Under the pieces are notes generated by a model. The model searched no databases and had not been told where the DNA came from. It saw nothing but the letters and a program-made list of their open reading frames with translations. This document shows positions 47,827-56,957 of a stretch of DNA of 64,000 nucleotides, piece after piece (position 1 is the stretch's first letter; each line of letters begins with the position of its first letter). This DNA comes from Brachybacterium saurashtrense (GTDB lineage Bacteria; Actinomycetota; Actinomycetes; Actinomycetales; Dermabacteraceae), in assembly GCF_003355475.1 (NCBI RefSeq), contig NZ_CP031356.1:3100001-3164000 (forward strand). The letters are read 5' to 3'. Both the position numbers and the translations under genes were made by a program.

Positions 47827-48464
47827 GCATCCGCGTGATGATGGTGGACGACCACCCGGTGGTGCGCGCCGGTCTGCGCGCGCTGCTGGAGGCCGACGAG
47901 CGGGTCGAGGTGGTCGCCGAGGTGGACTCCGGCGAGGCCGCCCTCGCGCGCCTGGACGAGCTCGCCGCCACGCCCGACGGCGCCCCGGACCTGGTGCTGA
48001 TGGACCTGAACCTCGGCGTGGGCCCGGACGGGATCGAGACCACGCGGCGGCTGCGCGCCGCGCACCCCGCCGTGCAGGTGCTCGCCGTGACCACCTTCGA
48101 CGACGAGGCGGACATCGTGGGTGCCCTCGAGGCGGGCGCCACCGGGTACGTGCTCAAGGACTCGCCCACCGAGGCGCTGCTGGCCGCGGTGCAGGAGGCC
48201 GCCGCCGGGCGCAGCGTGCTCTCCCCGGAGGTGCAGCAGCGCCTGATCGCCCGCATGACCAGCCCCGGCACCGCGCTCTCCGCGCGGGAGGCGGAGATTC
48301 TCGAGGCCCTCGCCACCGGCGCCACCAACCGCGAGGTCGCCAAGGCGCTGTTCATCTCCGAGTCCACGGTGAAGACCCATCTGGTGCACCTGTACGACAA
48401 GCTCGGGGTGGACAGCCGCACCGCCGCCCTGCGGGTGGCGCGGGAGCGGCGACTGATCCGCTGA
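47823..48464 (+). CDS. LuxR-family response regulator
   Basis: 213 residues. Receiver domain (1-120) with acidic pair MVDDHPVVRAG, phosphoacceptor Asp in DLVLMDLNLG and Lys in GYVLKDSPTEAL; LuxR HTH domain (about 150-210) with LSAREAEILEALATGATNRE, VAKALFISESTVKTHLVHLY. Partner of the kinase it overlaps; NarL/LiaR type. The divergent ABC exporter is the likely target, as in peptide-antibiotic or envelope-stress systems. Confidence 0.93.
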   Translation: MSIRVMMVDDHPVVRAGLRALLEADERVEVVAEVDSGEAALARLDELAATPDGAPDLVLMDLNLGVGPDGIETTRRLRAAHPAVQVLAVTTFDDEADIVGALEAGATGYVLKDSPTEALLAAVQEAAAGRSVLSPEVQQRLIARMTSPGTALSAREAEILEALATGATNREVAKALFISESTVKTHLVHLYDKLGVDSRTAALRVARERRLIR

Positions 48465-48580
48465 GCGGCGGGCTGAGCGGCGGGGCGGGCCGAGCGGCGG
48501 GGCGGGCAGAGCGGAGGGCCGACGGCCCGGGTGGGCGGCCGGCCCTCGGAAGGGGTGGGGACGGGCGTCGGCGCCCGCGC

Positions 48581-49129
48581 TCACCAGCGATGGGCGACGT
48601 CGACCACCAGGCGGGACCCGTTCCCGGGACCGTCCAGCACGAACACGCGCATCGGGAGCCGGGCGCGCACGCCCAGCCCGATCGTGGTCTCTCCCTCGAA
48701 ACTGCCGGCGAAGGCGACCTGACGGAAGGTGCGGTAGCCCGTCACGTCCACCGCGTGGGAGCGGTCGGCGGGGGCGTAGGTGGCCCGGCCCATGTCGTCG
48801 TATGCCGGGGCGTTGACGACGATGCGCAGGTCCGCGGCGCCGTCCAGTCGGACGACGGTGCCGGAGCCCGGCTGGGTCACCTGGTTCACGTACGCCACCG
48901 AGTACCCGGTGACGTCGTGGTCGAGATCGATGACGAGCCGGTCGTAGCAGCTGTGGCGACCGGTGCGGAGATCATCGACGTGGGCCGAGGACATCCCGGC
49001 CGAGGCGCGGGGGAGGGACCCCCAGTAGATGCCGCAGTACGGTGCGGCGAGGGCCGTGGACGGCGCGAGCAGGCCCAGTCCGAGGAACAGGGCACAGCTG
49101 GCGAGGACGGCGAGGACTCTCTTTCTCAT
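48581..49129 (-). CDS. Secreted AMIN-like domain protein
   Basis: 182 residues with a clear signal peptide (RVLAVLASCALFLGLGLLAP, cleavage near ALA-AP). The mature part is a beta-rich domain (DRLVIDLDHDVTGYSVAYVN, VVRLDGAADLRIVVN, VAFAGSFEGETTIGLGVRAR, FVLDGPGNGSRLVVDVAHRW) like the AMIN-like domain found in actinobacterial secreted proteins, perhaps for cell-wall binding. Two cysteines (YCGIY, SCYDR) may form a disulfide. GGAGGAAG precedes the ATG. Confidence 0.75.
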   Translation of the reverse strand: MRKRVLAVLASCALFLGLGLLAPSTALAAPYCGIYWGSLPRASAGMSSAHVDDLRTGRHSCYDRLVIDLDHDVTGYSVAYVNQVTQPGSGTVVRLDGAADLRIVVNAPAYDDMGRATYAPADRSHAVDVTGYRTFRQVAFAGSFEGETTIGLGVRARLPMRVFVLDGPGNGSRLVVDVAHRW

Positions 49130-49380
49130 GGCTTCCTCCTGGGGCGACGGCCCAGACCCTCACGGCCTCGGCCGATCACCAGCAGTGTGCGCCTGCGTTC
49201 AGGGAACGTCCAGTGACCGGCCGGTCATGACCACCGGATCGTGACCTTCGCCTGACCTGCGGCGATGGGGGGGATGCCGGAGGTGCGGCGGCGCGTAGGG
49301 GAGAGCGCGGCATCGCCGGGCGGGGGAAGGTGCGGACCTCGGTCCCGGCGGCGCGGGCCGGGCGCTGTCAGGATGAGCCC

Positions 49381-49875
49381 ATGACCGTGCTCGTCGCCTA
49401 CGCGACCCATTCCGGAGCCACCCGCACCCTCGCCGAGACCCTCGCCGCCGCGCTGCGGGCCGAGGGGCTCGAGGCGGATCTCGTCGACCTCGAGGAGCAC
49501 CCCGACCCCGACGGCCACGATGCCGTGGTGCTGGGCTCCGGGGTGCGGGTGGAGTCGGTGGAGAAGTCCGCGGCGCACTGGGCGCGCCGCCATGCCGAGA
49601 CGCTCGCGGGCCGGCCCTTCGCCTTCTTCTCCTGCTCCGGTTCCGCCGCCGACCCCGCCAAGCGGGAGACGCAGAAGGCCACCGACACCTTCCTCGCGGA
49701 TCTCCCCGTCACCCCCGTCGCGGTGCGGAACTTCCCCGGCTGGGTGCTGATGGACAGGATCCCGCTGCACGAGCGGGTGCTGCTGAAGTCCATGCGCACC
49801 CCCACCGGCGACTTCCGCGACCTGCCCGCCGTCGAGGCCTGGGGCCGCGAGATCGCGCCGCTGCTGCGGGGCTGA
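49381..49875 (+). CDS. Flavodoxin-domain protein
   Basis: 164 residues. The FMN phosphate loop is at the N-terminus (VLVAYATHSGATRTLAETLA), then VVLGSGVRVESVEKSAAHWA and AFFSCSGSAADPAKRETQKA, as in the flavodoxin_5/HemG-like group. Electron transfer or protoporphyrinogen-oxidase-like activity is possible; no heme gene is adjacent. A weak -10-like CAGGAT ends six bases before the ATG, so the message may be leaderless. Confidence 0.82.
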   Translation: MTVLVAYATHSGATRTLAETLAAALRAEGLEADLVDLEEHPDPDGHDAVVLGSGVRVESVEKSAAHWARRHAETLAGRPFAFFSCSGSAADPAKRETQKATDTFLADLPVTPVAVRNFPGWVLMDRIPLHERVLLKSMRTPTGDFRDLPAVEAWGREIAPLLRG

Positions 49876-49954
49876 GCGGACCGGCGGCGCCCGGACCGGC
49901 GATGTCCGAGGCGATGTTCGAGGTGATGTCTGACATGGGTAGTACGCTCGCTCC

Positions 49955-50233
49955 ATGACCACCGTCAGCAAGCGGGAGCTGAACCAGCAGACGGCCGCCG
50001 TCCTCGCGCGCGTCACGGACTCGGAGGACGTGCTCGTCACCGAGCGGGGCGTGCCGCGCTGGAGGGTGGCCAGCGCGCGCCTGTCCGAGACTGCGCTCTC
50101 GCGGCTCGAGCGGGCGGGTCGCTATGCACCGCCGAGCACGACGCCCGCGCCCTGGCCGGCGCCGTCGGCGGAGCCGACGTACACCTTGGAAGCCGTCGAC
50201 GCCCTCCTGGATGAGACGCGGGGAGAGCACTGA
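49955..50233 (+). CDS. Phd/YefM-type antitoxin
   Basis: 92 residues. The N-terminal DNA-binding Phd/YefM fold reads MTTVSKRELNQQTAAVLARV, then DSEDVLVTERGVPRWRVASA. The C-terminal half is Pro-rich then helical (YTLEAVDALLDETRGEH) and should neutralise the toxin two bases downstream. TACGCT (49943-49948) ends six bases before the ATG: leaderless. Confidence 0.85.
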   Translation: MTTVSKRELNQQTAAVLARVTDSEDVLVTERGVPRWRVASARLSETALSRLERAGRYAPPSTTPAPWPAPSAEPTYTLEAVDALLDETRGEH

Positions 50234-50235
50234 GC

Positions 50236-50637
50236 GTGCCCGGATCGCTGATCTACCTCGACTCCTCGGTGGCGCTGCGCACCCTCCTCGACGTCCCCGA
50301 GCGGGAGCGGCTGCGCGCCTGGATCGACCGGACCCCGCACGTGCTCTCCTCGCGCCTGCTGCGCACCGAGGTGATCCGGGTGCTCCGGCGGGAAGGCCGC
50401 TCCCCGGCCGAGGCCGCTCCGCTGCTGGACCGGGTGGGCCTGCTCGAGATCGGGCAGGAGACCTTCACCGTGGCCGAGTCGATCGAGCGGCACGTGAGGA
50501 CGCTCGGCGCCCTGCACCTGGCCTCGGCGCTCCTGATCGGCGAGCCCGTCACGGTGGCCACGCACGACACCGCCATGGCCGAGGTGGCCCGTCATCTCGG
50601 GCTGGCGGTGATCGATCCGGTGGTCGGCGACACCTGA
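50236..50637 (+). CDS. PIN-domain toxin (VapC-like)
   Basis: 133-residue PIN nuclease, predicted to cut RNA. Acidic residues: D in LIYLDSSVALRTLL, E in LLRTEVIRVLRR and D in VATHDTAMAEVARHLG. The third usual Asp, in the pattern LDALHLA, is Gly here (RTLGALHLASALLIG), so activity may be altered. GTG start two bases after the antitoxin stop; the pair is a type II toxin-antitoxin operon. Confidence 0.85.
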   Translation: MPGSLIYLDSSVALRTLLDVPERERLRAWIDRTPHVLSSRLLRTEVIRVLRREGRSPAEAAPLLDRVGLLEIGQETFTVAESIERHVRTLGALHLASALLIGEPVTVATHDTAMAEVARHLGLAVIDPVVGDT

Positions 50638-50668
50638 CGGCCTCCCGGGGGCCATGCCGCCCGTCCGC

Positions 50669-51382
50669 TCACCGCTCCTGCGCGAGCTGCAGGAACAGCG
50701 CGTGGAAGCGGGTCTCCCCGGTGGACTCGGGATGGAAGGCGAGGCCCAGCACCCGTCCCTGCCGTGCCGCGACCGCCCGGCCGTCCGGCAGCGCGGCGAG
50801 CAGCTCCGCGGACGGGCCGAGCTCCTCGATCAGGGGGGCACGGATGAACGCGGCCCGGACCGGCGGCCCCTGCAGCGCGGGCACCACCAGGTCCGTCTCG
50901 AAGGACTCCGCCTGGCGGCCGAAGGCGTTGCGGCGCACGGTGACGTCCAGCCCGCCGAGGGTCTGCTGGCCGGGCACGCCGTCCTGCAGCCGCTCGGCCA
51001 GCAGGATCAGGCCCGCGCAGGTGCCCAGCACGGGCATCCCGCCCGCGATCGCCTCCCGCAGCGGCTCCCGCAGCCCGGCCAGGTGAGCGAGACGGTCGAT
51101 CACGGTGGACTCCCCGCCGGGGATCACCAGCGCGTCCACCGCGGCGAGCTCGTCGGGCCGGCGCACCGTGGTCACCTCGGCGCCCAGCTGCGCGAGCAGG
51201 CGGTCGTGCTCGCGCACGTCCCCCTGCAGGGCGAGGATCCCCACCCGCACCCCGCGGCCCGGCAGAGCGGCGTCGGGGGTCGAGGTGGGCGCCGCCCGGG
51301 GGGAGGCGGGGGCCGGCCGGGCCTCGTCGGCAGCGGCGACGGGGCCGACGCCCGGGGCCGGGCTCGTGCCGGCGCTGGTCAC
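50669..51382 (-). CDS. pdxT: Pyridoxal 5'-phosphate synthase glutaminase subunit PdxT
   Basis: Releases ammonia from glutamine and channels it to PdxS. 237 residues; the conserved class I amidotransferase begins near residue 45 ([20 protein letters not shown]) and shows [15 protein letters not shown], the nucleophile Cys in [14 protein letters not shown], and His/Glu in [16 protein letters not shown]. The first 43 residues are an Ala/Pro-rich extension. The GTG start overlaps the pdxS stop (GTGA); an internal start closer to VRVGIL cannot be excluded. Confidence 0.93.
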   Translation of the reverse strand: MTSAGTSPAPGVGPVAAADEARPAPASPRAAPTSTPDAALPGRGVRVGILALQGDVREHDRLLAQLGAEVTTVRRPDELAAVDALVIPGGESTVIDRLAHLAGLREPLREAIAGGMPVLGTCAGLILLAERLQDGVPGQQTLGGLDVTVRRNAFGRQAESFETDLVVPALQGPPVRAAFIRAPLIEELGPSAELLAALPDGRAVAARQGRVLGLAFHPESTGETRFHALFLQLAQER

Positions 51383-52287
51383 CAGCCGCGCTCGGCGAGG
51401 CGGTGCGGGGCGGGGAGGTCGGCCACGTTGAGGCCCACCATCGCCTCGCCCAGGCCGCGGGAGGCCTCGGCGATGACGGCCGGGTCGTCGTGGAAGGCGG
51501 TGGCCTTCACGATCGCCGCCGCGCGCGCGGCCGGGTCGCCGCTCTTGAAGATCCCGGAGCCGACGAACACCCCGTCGGCGCCCAGCTGCATCATGAACGC
51601 GGCGTCCGCGGGGGTGGCGACCCCGCCCGCGGTGAACAGCACCACCGGCAGCGAGCCGGTCTCGGCCACCTCCTTGACCAGCGCGAACGGAGCCTGGAGC
51701 TCCTTCGAGGCGACGTACAGCTCGTCCTCGCACTTGGCCGCGAGCTCGCGGATCTGCCCGGTGATGGTGCGGATGTGCTTGGTGGCCTCGGAGACGTCCC
51801 CGGTGCCGGCCTCGCCCTTGGAGCGGATCATCGCGGCGCCCTCGGTGATCCGGCGCAGCGCCTCGCCCAGGTTCGTCGCCCCGCACACGAAGGGCACCGT
51901 GAAGCGGTGCTTGTCGATGTGGTGCACGTAGTCCGCGGGGGAGAGCACCTCGGACTCGTCCACGTAGTCCACGCCCAGCTCCTGCAGCACCTGGGCCTCG
52001 ACCTGGTGGCCGATGCGGGCCTTCGCCATCACCGGGATGGAGACGGCCTCGATGATCCCGTCGATCATGTCCGGATCGCTCATGCGGGACACCCCGCCCT
52101 GGGCGCGGATGTCCGCCGGGACCCGCTCGAGGGCCATCACGGCCACGGCGCCGGCGTCCTCGGCGATCTTCGCCTGCTCCGGGGTGACGACGTCCATGAT
52201 CACGCCGCCCTTGAGCATCTCGGCGAGGCCGCGCTTGACGGTGCCGGTGCCGGTGGACGGGGCGGAGGTGGTGTCGGTGCTGGTCAC
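51379..52287 (-). CDS. pdxS: Pyridoxal 5'-phosphate synthase subunit PdxS
   Basis: Builds PLP from ribose 5-phosphate, glyceraldehyde 3-phosphate and ammonia from PdxT. 302 residues with [20 protein letters not shown]-like start, [40 protein letters not shown] with a catalytic Lys, [13 protein letters not shown] and [21 protein letters not shown] start with GAGGGAG upstream. Divergent from the MocR-type regulator PdxR, its probable activator. Confidence 0.96.
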   Translation of the reverse strand: MTSTDTTSAPSTGTGTVKRGLAEMLKGGVIMDVVTPEQAKIAEDAGAVAVMALERVPADIRAQGGVSRMSDPDMIDGIIEAVSIPVMAKARIGHQVEAQVLQELGVDYVDESEVLSPADYVHHIDKHRFTVPFVCGATNLGEALRRITEGAAMIRSKGEAGTGDVSEATKHIRTITGQIRELAAKCEDELYVASKELQAPFALVKEVAETGSLPVVLFTAGGVATPADAAFMMQLGADGVFVGSGIFKSGDPAARAAAIVKATAFHDDPAVIAEASRGLGEAMVGLNVADLPAPHRLAERGW

Positions 52288-52356
52288 AGGGGTGCTCCCT
52301 CATCATCGCGCGGCGCGGGCCGGCGGCCTCCGACGCCGCGACCCTCCCTGCACCAC

Positions 52357-52372
52357 TTTGGCCTATGCCAAA
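52357..52372. promoter_or_regulatory. Candidate PdxR operator
   Basis: TTTGGC and GCCAAA, perfect inverted six-base arms with CTAT between, in the 183-bp interval between pdxS and pdxR. It is the only clear dyad there. Confidence 0.45.
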
Positions 52373-52470
52373 ACGGTAGCACGGGGTGGCAGCGCGGGGT
52401 GTCGGCGAGGCGCGTCCCTGCGGCCGGGGCCGGGCCGGGCGCCGCGCCGCCCACCCCTACACTCGAGCAG

Positions 52471-53892
52471 GTGGGGACCTCTTCGGCAGCGATGATCTCC
52501 GGCGCCACCGCCGCCGAGATCTCCGACAGCGTGCGCGCCCTCATCGACCGCGGCGAGCTGGTGCCGGGAGACGCGCTGCCGCCCGTGCGCGCCCTCGCCG
52601 AGCAGCTGGGCGTCAACCGCAACACCGCGGTGGCCGCCTACCGCCGGCTCGCCCGCGACGGCGCCGTGATCGGGCAGGGCCGGGCAGGGACCCGCGTGGC
52701 CGGTGCCGCGCCGACGCCCCAGGAGGGCTTCGCGCCGGCCGCCGCGCTCGCCGAACTCGCCGAGCTCGCCGAACAGCCGGAGGGCGTGCCCGTCGGCGAC
52801 CTGCGCGATCTGGGCACCGGCAACCCCTCCCCGGCGCTGATCCCCGACCTCGCCCCGGCGCTCGCCGGCGCCGTCGGCCGCCCCGTGCTGTACGGCGAGC
52901 CGGTGATCGATCCGGACTTCGCGCGCTGGGCCCGCGCGTGGATGGCGCCCGACGTCCCGGGCGGGGCCGACGGGCCCTCGCTCACCCTCACCAGCGGTGC
53001 GGTCGACGCGATCGAGCGCCTGCTCGCCCAGGCGCTGACCCGCGACGACGCGGTCGCGCTGGAGGATCCCTGCTTCCTGGCCAGCATCCAGACGGTGCGC
53101 CACGCCGGCTACCGCGCGATCCCGGTGCCGGTGGACGCCGCGGGCATGACCCCGCACGGGCTGCGGGCCGCGCTGGAGGACGGCGCCCGCGCGGTGGTGC
53201 TCACCCCCCGCGCCCAGAACCCCACCGGCGCCTCCCTCGGCGCCCGGCGGGCGCAGGAGCTGGGCGAGGTGCTCGCCAATCACCCCTACGTGCTGGTCAT
53301 CCAGGACGACTACTACTCCTTCCTCTCCCGCTCCCCGTTCCGCTCGGTGGTGGGGCCGGGGCACCGGCGGTGGGCGCTGGTGCGCTCGGTCTCGAAGTTC
53401 CTGGGCCCGGATCTGTGCCTCGCGGTCACGGCCACCGACCCGGAGACCGCCCGCCGCCTCGCGCTGCGGCTCAGCCCCGGCACCACCTGGGTGAGCCACC
53501 TGCTGCAGCGCCTCGCCCACGGCGTGCTGCGCGAAGACGGCGCACGGGAGCTGATCGAGCGCGCCGGGGCCCACTACGCCGCCCGCGGCGCCGCCTTCGC
53601 CGAGGCGATGGCGCGGCACGGCCTGCCCCTGGTGCCGGGCGACGGGATGAGCCTGTGGGTGCCGGTGCCGCGCCCTGCCCGGCAGGTCGCCACCGCCCTC
53701 GCCCGGCGCGGCTGGCTGGTGCGCACCGGGGACGAGTTCCGCCTGGCCGCCGACGGGCCTGCCGGGCCCGGCGTGGGTCGATCGGGCGGGCCCGGCGTGG
53801 AGCCCTCGCATCATCTGCGGCTCACCGTCCACGAGCTCACCGACGCGCAGATGGACGCCCTGGCCGCGGATCTCGCCGCCGCCTGCCGCTGA
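52471..53892 (+). CDS. pdxR: MocR-type (GntR/aminotransferase) regulator PdxR
   Basis: 473 residues: GntR winged helix (about 12-78; GELVPGDALPPVRALAEQLG, VNRNTAVAAYRRLARDGAVI) fused to a PLP-binding aminotransferase fold (about 105-470; VLTPRAQNPTGASLGARRAQ, VIQDDYYSFLSRSPF, VRSVSKFLGPDLCLAV with the PLP Lys). PdxR proteins sense PLP and control pdxST, which is divergent here. GTG 52471 chosen since TACACT (52458-52463) ends seven bases before it. Confidence 0.9.
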   Translation: MGTSSAAMISGATAAEISDSVRALIDRGELVPGDALPPVRALAEQLGVNRNTAVAAYRRLARDGAVIGQGRAGTRVAGAAPTPQEGFAPAAALAELAELAEQPEGVPVGDLRDLGTGNPSPALIPDLAPALAGAVGRPVLYGEPVIDPDFARWARAWMAPDVPGGADGPSLTLTSGAVDAIERLLAQALTRDDAVALEDPCFLASIQTVRHAGYRAIPVPVDAAGMTPHGLRAALEDGARAVVLTPRAQNPTGASLGARRAQELGEVLANHPYVLVIQDDYYSFLSRSPFRSVVGPGHRRWALVRSVSKFLGPDLCLAVTATDPETARRLALRLSPGTTWVSHLLQRLAHGVLREDGARELIERAGAHYAARGAAFAEAMARHGLPLVPGDGMSLWVPVPRPARQVATALARRGWLVRTGDEFRLAADGPAGPGVGRSGGPGVEPSHHLRLTVHELTDAQMDALAADLAAACR

Positions 53893-53940
53893 GGCGGGGC
53901 AGGCGCCGCGGCCGAGCCGGGGTCGGGCAGAGGCTGGACC

Positions 53941-53994
53941 GGCACCGGCACCGGCACCGGCACCGGCACCGGCACCGGCACCGGCATCGGCATC
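53941..53994. repeat. Hexanucleotide tandem repeat (GGCACC)7(GGCATC)2
   Basis: Seven perfect GGCACC copies (53941-53982) followed by two GGCATC copies, in the non-coding gap between pdxR and the ABC importer. The gap 53893-54215 otherwise holds the importer promoter and no gene. Confidence 0.9.
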
Positions 53995-54067
53995 GGAGCC
54001 AGGACGGCCCGGCTCGTCGGCCGCTCGCACACCGCCCTCTTCGCTTCCAGCCCGTCCCGCACCGTGA

Positions 54068-54103
54068 TGTAAGCGTTGACATTGTGAGTGTAAGCGCTAA
54101 CAT
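54068..54103 (+). promoter_or_regulatory. Importer promoter with two LacI-type operators
   Basis: TGTAAGCGTTGACA (54068-54081) and TGTAAGCGCTAACA (54089-54102) are LacI-family operator-like 14-mers centred 21 bp apart. They enclose a strong promoter: -35 TTGACA (54076-54081), 16-bp spacer, -10 TAACAT (54098-54103). A bound LacI-family repressor would block both boxes. No LacI gene lies in the window. Confidence 0.8.
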
Positions 54104-54215
54104 CATGCTCACCGGAGCGCCGACGTCGGCGCCCTCCCCTCCCCGGACCACCCCGCCCCGGGACCCCTCCGGTCGTCGCCCAGAGTCGGGCCGGCCGCAG
54201 ACCAAGGAGCACTCG

Positions 54216-55904
54216 ATGAAGAGAAGGACCCTCCTCGCCACCGGCCCGCTCGCGGCCGCGCTCGTGGCCGGCACCGCCGCCTGCTCGGGCCAGATCAGCA
54301 CCAGCTCGGGTGGCGGCGGCGCGGCCTCGGGCGACGGCACCACCATCCCGCAGCTCACCTTCCCGGCCGAGGTCGCCGAGAACGTCGCCGGCATCACGAA
54401 CTTCAACCCGTTCTCCCCGAACGTCACCTCGCGCAACTACTTCTACGAGCCGCTGATGATCCGCAGCTCGATGAACTGCGAGGTGGTGCCGTGGATCGCC
54501 ACCGAGTACACCTGGCGCGACGAGACCACCCTGGTGTTCACCATCCGCGAGGGCGTGACCTGGGCGGACGGCGAGCCCCTCACCCCGGAGGACGTCGCCT
54601 TCACGCTGAACCTGCGCAAGGAGTTCCCCGCGGCGGACGACATCGGCCTGTGGAACGACGTGTTCGGCGCCCCCGCCGAGTCCGTCGAGGTGGACGGCCA
54701 GGACGTGGTCATCTCCTTCTCCGGCCTCGCCGCCGCCAAGTTCGACTCGCTGATCACCGCGAAGGTGCTGCCGCAGCACGTGTGGCAGGACGTCGGCGAC
54801 CCCACCCAGTACGTCGAGGAGGAGCCCGTGGGCTCCGGCCCCTTCGCCCTCGGCTCCTACAACGGCCGCCGCCTCCAGCTCACCCGCCGCGAGGACTACT
54901 GGCAGGCGGAGAAGGTGGCCGTCCAGGAGCTGATCCTCGAGGGCAACTACGACGCCACCAACGCCGCGCTCAAGCTCGCCGCCGGCGATCTCGACGCCTA
55001 CTGGGGCGAGATCCCCAACCCCGAGCAGGCCTTCGCCGCCAAGGATCCGGCGCTGAACCACTACTGGTACGCCCCGGCCGGCTCCACCGTGCTCACCTAC
55101 AACCTCGCCCAGGCACCCTTCGACGACGTGGCGCTGCGCGAGGCGATCTCCCAGGGCCTGGACAAGGACGAGATCAGCGCCAAGGCCACCTACTCCGTGA
55201 TGGCCCCCGCCTCGCAGACCGGCCTCAAGCTGCCCTACGCGGAGAACCTGCTGCCGGAGGCCTACGCCGGGCAGGACACCGTGCTGCCCTTCGACACCGC
55301 GAAGGCCGAGGAGCTGCTGGACGCGGCCGGCTACGAGAAGGGCTCCGACGGCTTCCGCACCCTGCCCGACGGCACCGCCTTCGCCCCGAAGTTCCTGGTG
55401 CAGGCCGGGTGGATCGACTATCAGGCCGCGGCCGACGTGGTCGTGCGGAACCTGCAGTCGATGGGCATCAACGCCTCCGTGCAGACCTCCCCGCCGGAGG
55501 CCGTGGACCAGGCGAAGAAGGACGGCGACTTCGACATGCTGCTGGAGTACCTCCACGGCGGCTGCGAGGTGGCCCGCAACCTGGGCTCCAAGCTCTCCTC
55601 CGACCAGATCCCCACCGAGGACACGGTCCGCGCGAACGTGGGCCGCTGGGAGGACCCCGCCACCGACGAGATCGTCGCCGAGCTCTCCGGGGAGACCGAC
55701 CCGGAGGCCCAGAAGGCGCTCACCGGCGAGCTGGTGGAGATCATGATGACCCAGTACCCGGTGACCTGCCTGTTCTACGCCCCCGCCCGGATGATCTACC
55801 GCACCGACAAGGCCGAGGGCTGGCCCTCCGAGGAGGAGCCCTACGGGACCAACTCGGAGATGCTCATGATCATCACCCGCCTGGTGCCGCCGAGCGCCTC
55901 CTGA
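54216..55904 (+). CDS. ABC importer substrate-binding lipoprotein (SBP family 5)
   Basis: 562 residues. Lipoprotein signal ending in TAAC (Cys 23), then an extracytoplasmic solute-binding family 5 domain: LTPEDVAFTLNLRKEFPAAD, VGSGPFALGSYNGRRLQLTR, YWQAEKVAVQELILEG and FDDVALREAISQGLDKDEIS. The family binds peptides, nickel or oligosaccharides. LacI-type operators upstream and a beta-galactosidase further downstream favour beta-linked oligosaccharides, by inference. AAGGAG precedes the ATG. First gene of a four-gene operon. Confidence 0.92.
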   Translation: MKRRTLLATGPLAAALVAGTAACSGQISTSSGGGGAASGDGTTIPQLTFPAEVAENVAGITNFNPFSPNVTSRNYFYEPLMIRSSMNCEVVPWIATEYTWRDETTLVFTIREGVTWADGEPLTPEDVAFTLNLRKEFPAADDIGLWNDVFGAPAESVEVDGQDVVISFSGLAAAKFDSLITAKVLPQHVWQDVGDPTQYVEEEPVGSGPFALGSYNGRRLQLTRREDYWQAEKVAVQELILEGNYDATNAALKLAAGDLDAYWGEIPNPEQAFAAKDPALNHYWYAPAGSTVLTYNLAQAPFDDVALREAISQGLDKDEISAKATYSVMAPASQTGLKLPYAENLLPEAYAGQDTVLPFDTAKAEELLDAAGYEKGSDGFRTLPDGTAFAPKFLVQAGWIDYQAAADVVVRNLQSMGINASVQTSPPEAVDQAKKDGDFDMLLEYLHGGCEVARNLGSKLSSDQIPTEDTVRANVGRWEDPATDEIVAELSGETDPEAQKALTGELVEIMMTQYPVTCLFYAPARMIYRTDKAEGWPSEEEPYGTNSEMLMIITRLVPPSAS

Positions 55905-55969
55905 GACCCGCGGCCGGGGCGTGAGCGCACCGCCCCGGCCGTGCCCTCCCGAGTGGAACGGAGCGCACC

Positions 55970-56956
55970 GTGACGTACTTCCTGCGCCGGATCGGCTACT
56001 TCCTGCTGACCCTGTGGGCCGCGATCACCCTGAACTTCCTCATCCCGCGGCTGCAGCCCGGCGACCCCGCGGAGCTGATGATCCGCCAGATCTCCGGCCG
56101 CGACACCGAGATCGACCCCGCCCGCATCGAGGCCATGCGGATCATGCTGGGCCAGCCCGAGGGGAACCTCTTCCAGCAGTACCTCGCCTACCTGGGGCAG
56201 CTGGCCCGTGGCGACTTCGGCTACTCCTACACGTACTTCCCCGCCACCGTCACCGACGTGATCGGTCGGGCGCTGCTGTGGACCCTGGTGCTGGTGGGCG
56301 TGACGCTGATGCTCTCCTTCGTGATCGGCACGGCGCTGGGCGCGTTCGCCGCCTGGTGGCGCAACTCCCCGTTCGACTCCGTGGTGACGCTGGGCTCCAC
56401 CTTCGTGGGTACCCTGCAGTCCTTCTGGGTGGCGCTGCTGCTGCTGTTCGTCTTCGGCTACGTGCTGGGCTGGTTCCCCACCGCCGGCGGCTACGAGGCG
56501 TCGATGCCGGGGCTGAACCTGGAGTTCCTCGCCGACGCGGTGCGCCACTCGGTGCTGCCCGCGACCGTGCTGATGCTGCTGGGGCCGGTGGGCTGGGTGC
56601 TCGGCATGCGCAACACGATGATCCTCAACCTGGGCGAGGACTACATCCGCCTGGCCCGCGCCAAGGGCGTGCCGGACAAGCAGATCGCGCTGCGCTACGC
56701 CGCGCGCAACGCCCTGCTGCCCTCGGTGACCGGGCTCGCGATGGCGCTGGGCGGCATCCTGGGCGGCCAGATCCTCATCGAGACCACCTTCGACTACCCG
56801 GGGCTGGGCCGGCTCATGCAGCAGGCCGCCTCCGGCAAGGACTACCCCCTGCTGCAGGCGCTGCTGCTGTTCACGATCGTGGGCACCCTGGTCGCGAACC
56901 TCATCGCGGACATGCTCTACGGCGTGCTCGACCCCCGCGCACGGAAGGCGGCCTGA
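55970..56956 (+). CDS. ABC importer permease (DppB type)
   Basis: 328 residues with six predicted membrane helices; N-terminus MTYFLRRIGYFLLTLWAAIT, NFLIPRLQPGDPAELMIRQI, and the BPD_transp_1 EAA-like segment DYIRLARAKGVPDKQIALRY. The family-typical YPGLGRLMQQA lies near the C-terminus. GTG start after a weak GGAACGGAG. Forms the membrane pore with the next gene. Confidence 0.92.
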   Translation: MTYFLRRIGYFLLTLWAAITLNFLIPRLQPGDPAELMIRQISGRDTEIDPARIEAMRIMLGQPEGNLFQQYLAYLGQLARGDFGYSYTYFPATVTDVIGRALLWTLVLVGVTLMLSFVIGTALGAFAAWWRNSPFDSVVTLGSTFVGTLQSFWVALLLLFVFGYVLGWFPTAGGYEASMPGLNLEFLADAVRHSVLPATVLMLLGPVGWVLGMRNTMILNLGEDYIRLARAKGVPDKQIALRYAARNALLPSVTGLAMALGGILGGQILIETTFDYPGLGRLMQQAASGKDYPLLQALLLFTIVGTLVANLIADMLYGVLDPRARKAA

Positions 56957-56957
56957 G

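Noticed and set aside
53941-53994. Possible CRISPR or coding repeat
   Set aside because: The unit is six bases with no spacers, and there is no gene in frame; it is a simple tandem repeat. No CRISPR array was seen in the window.
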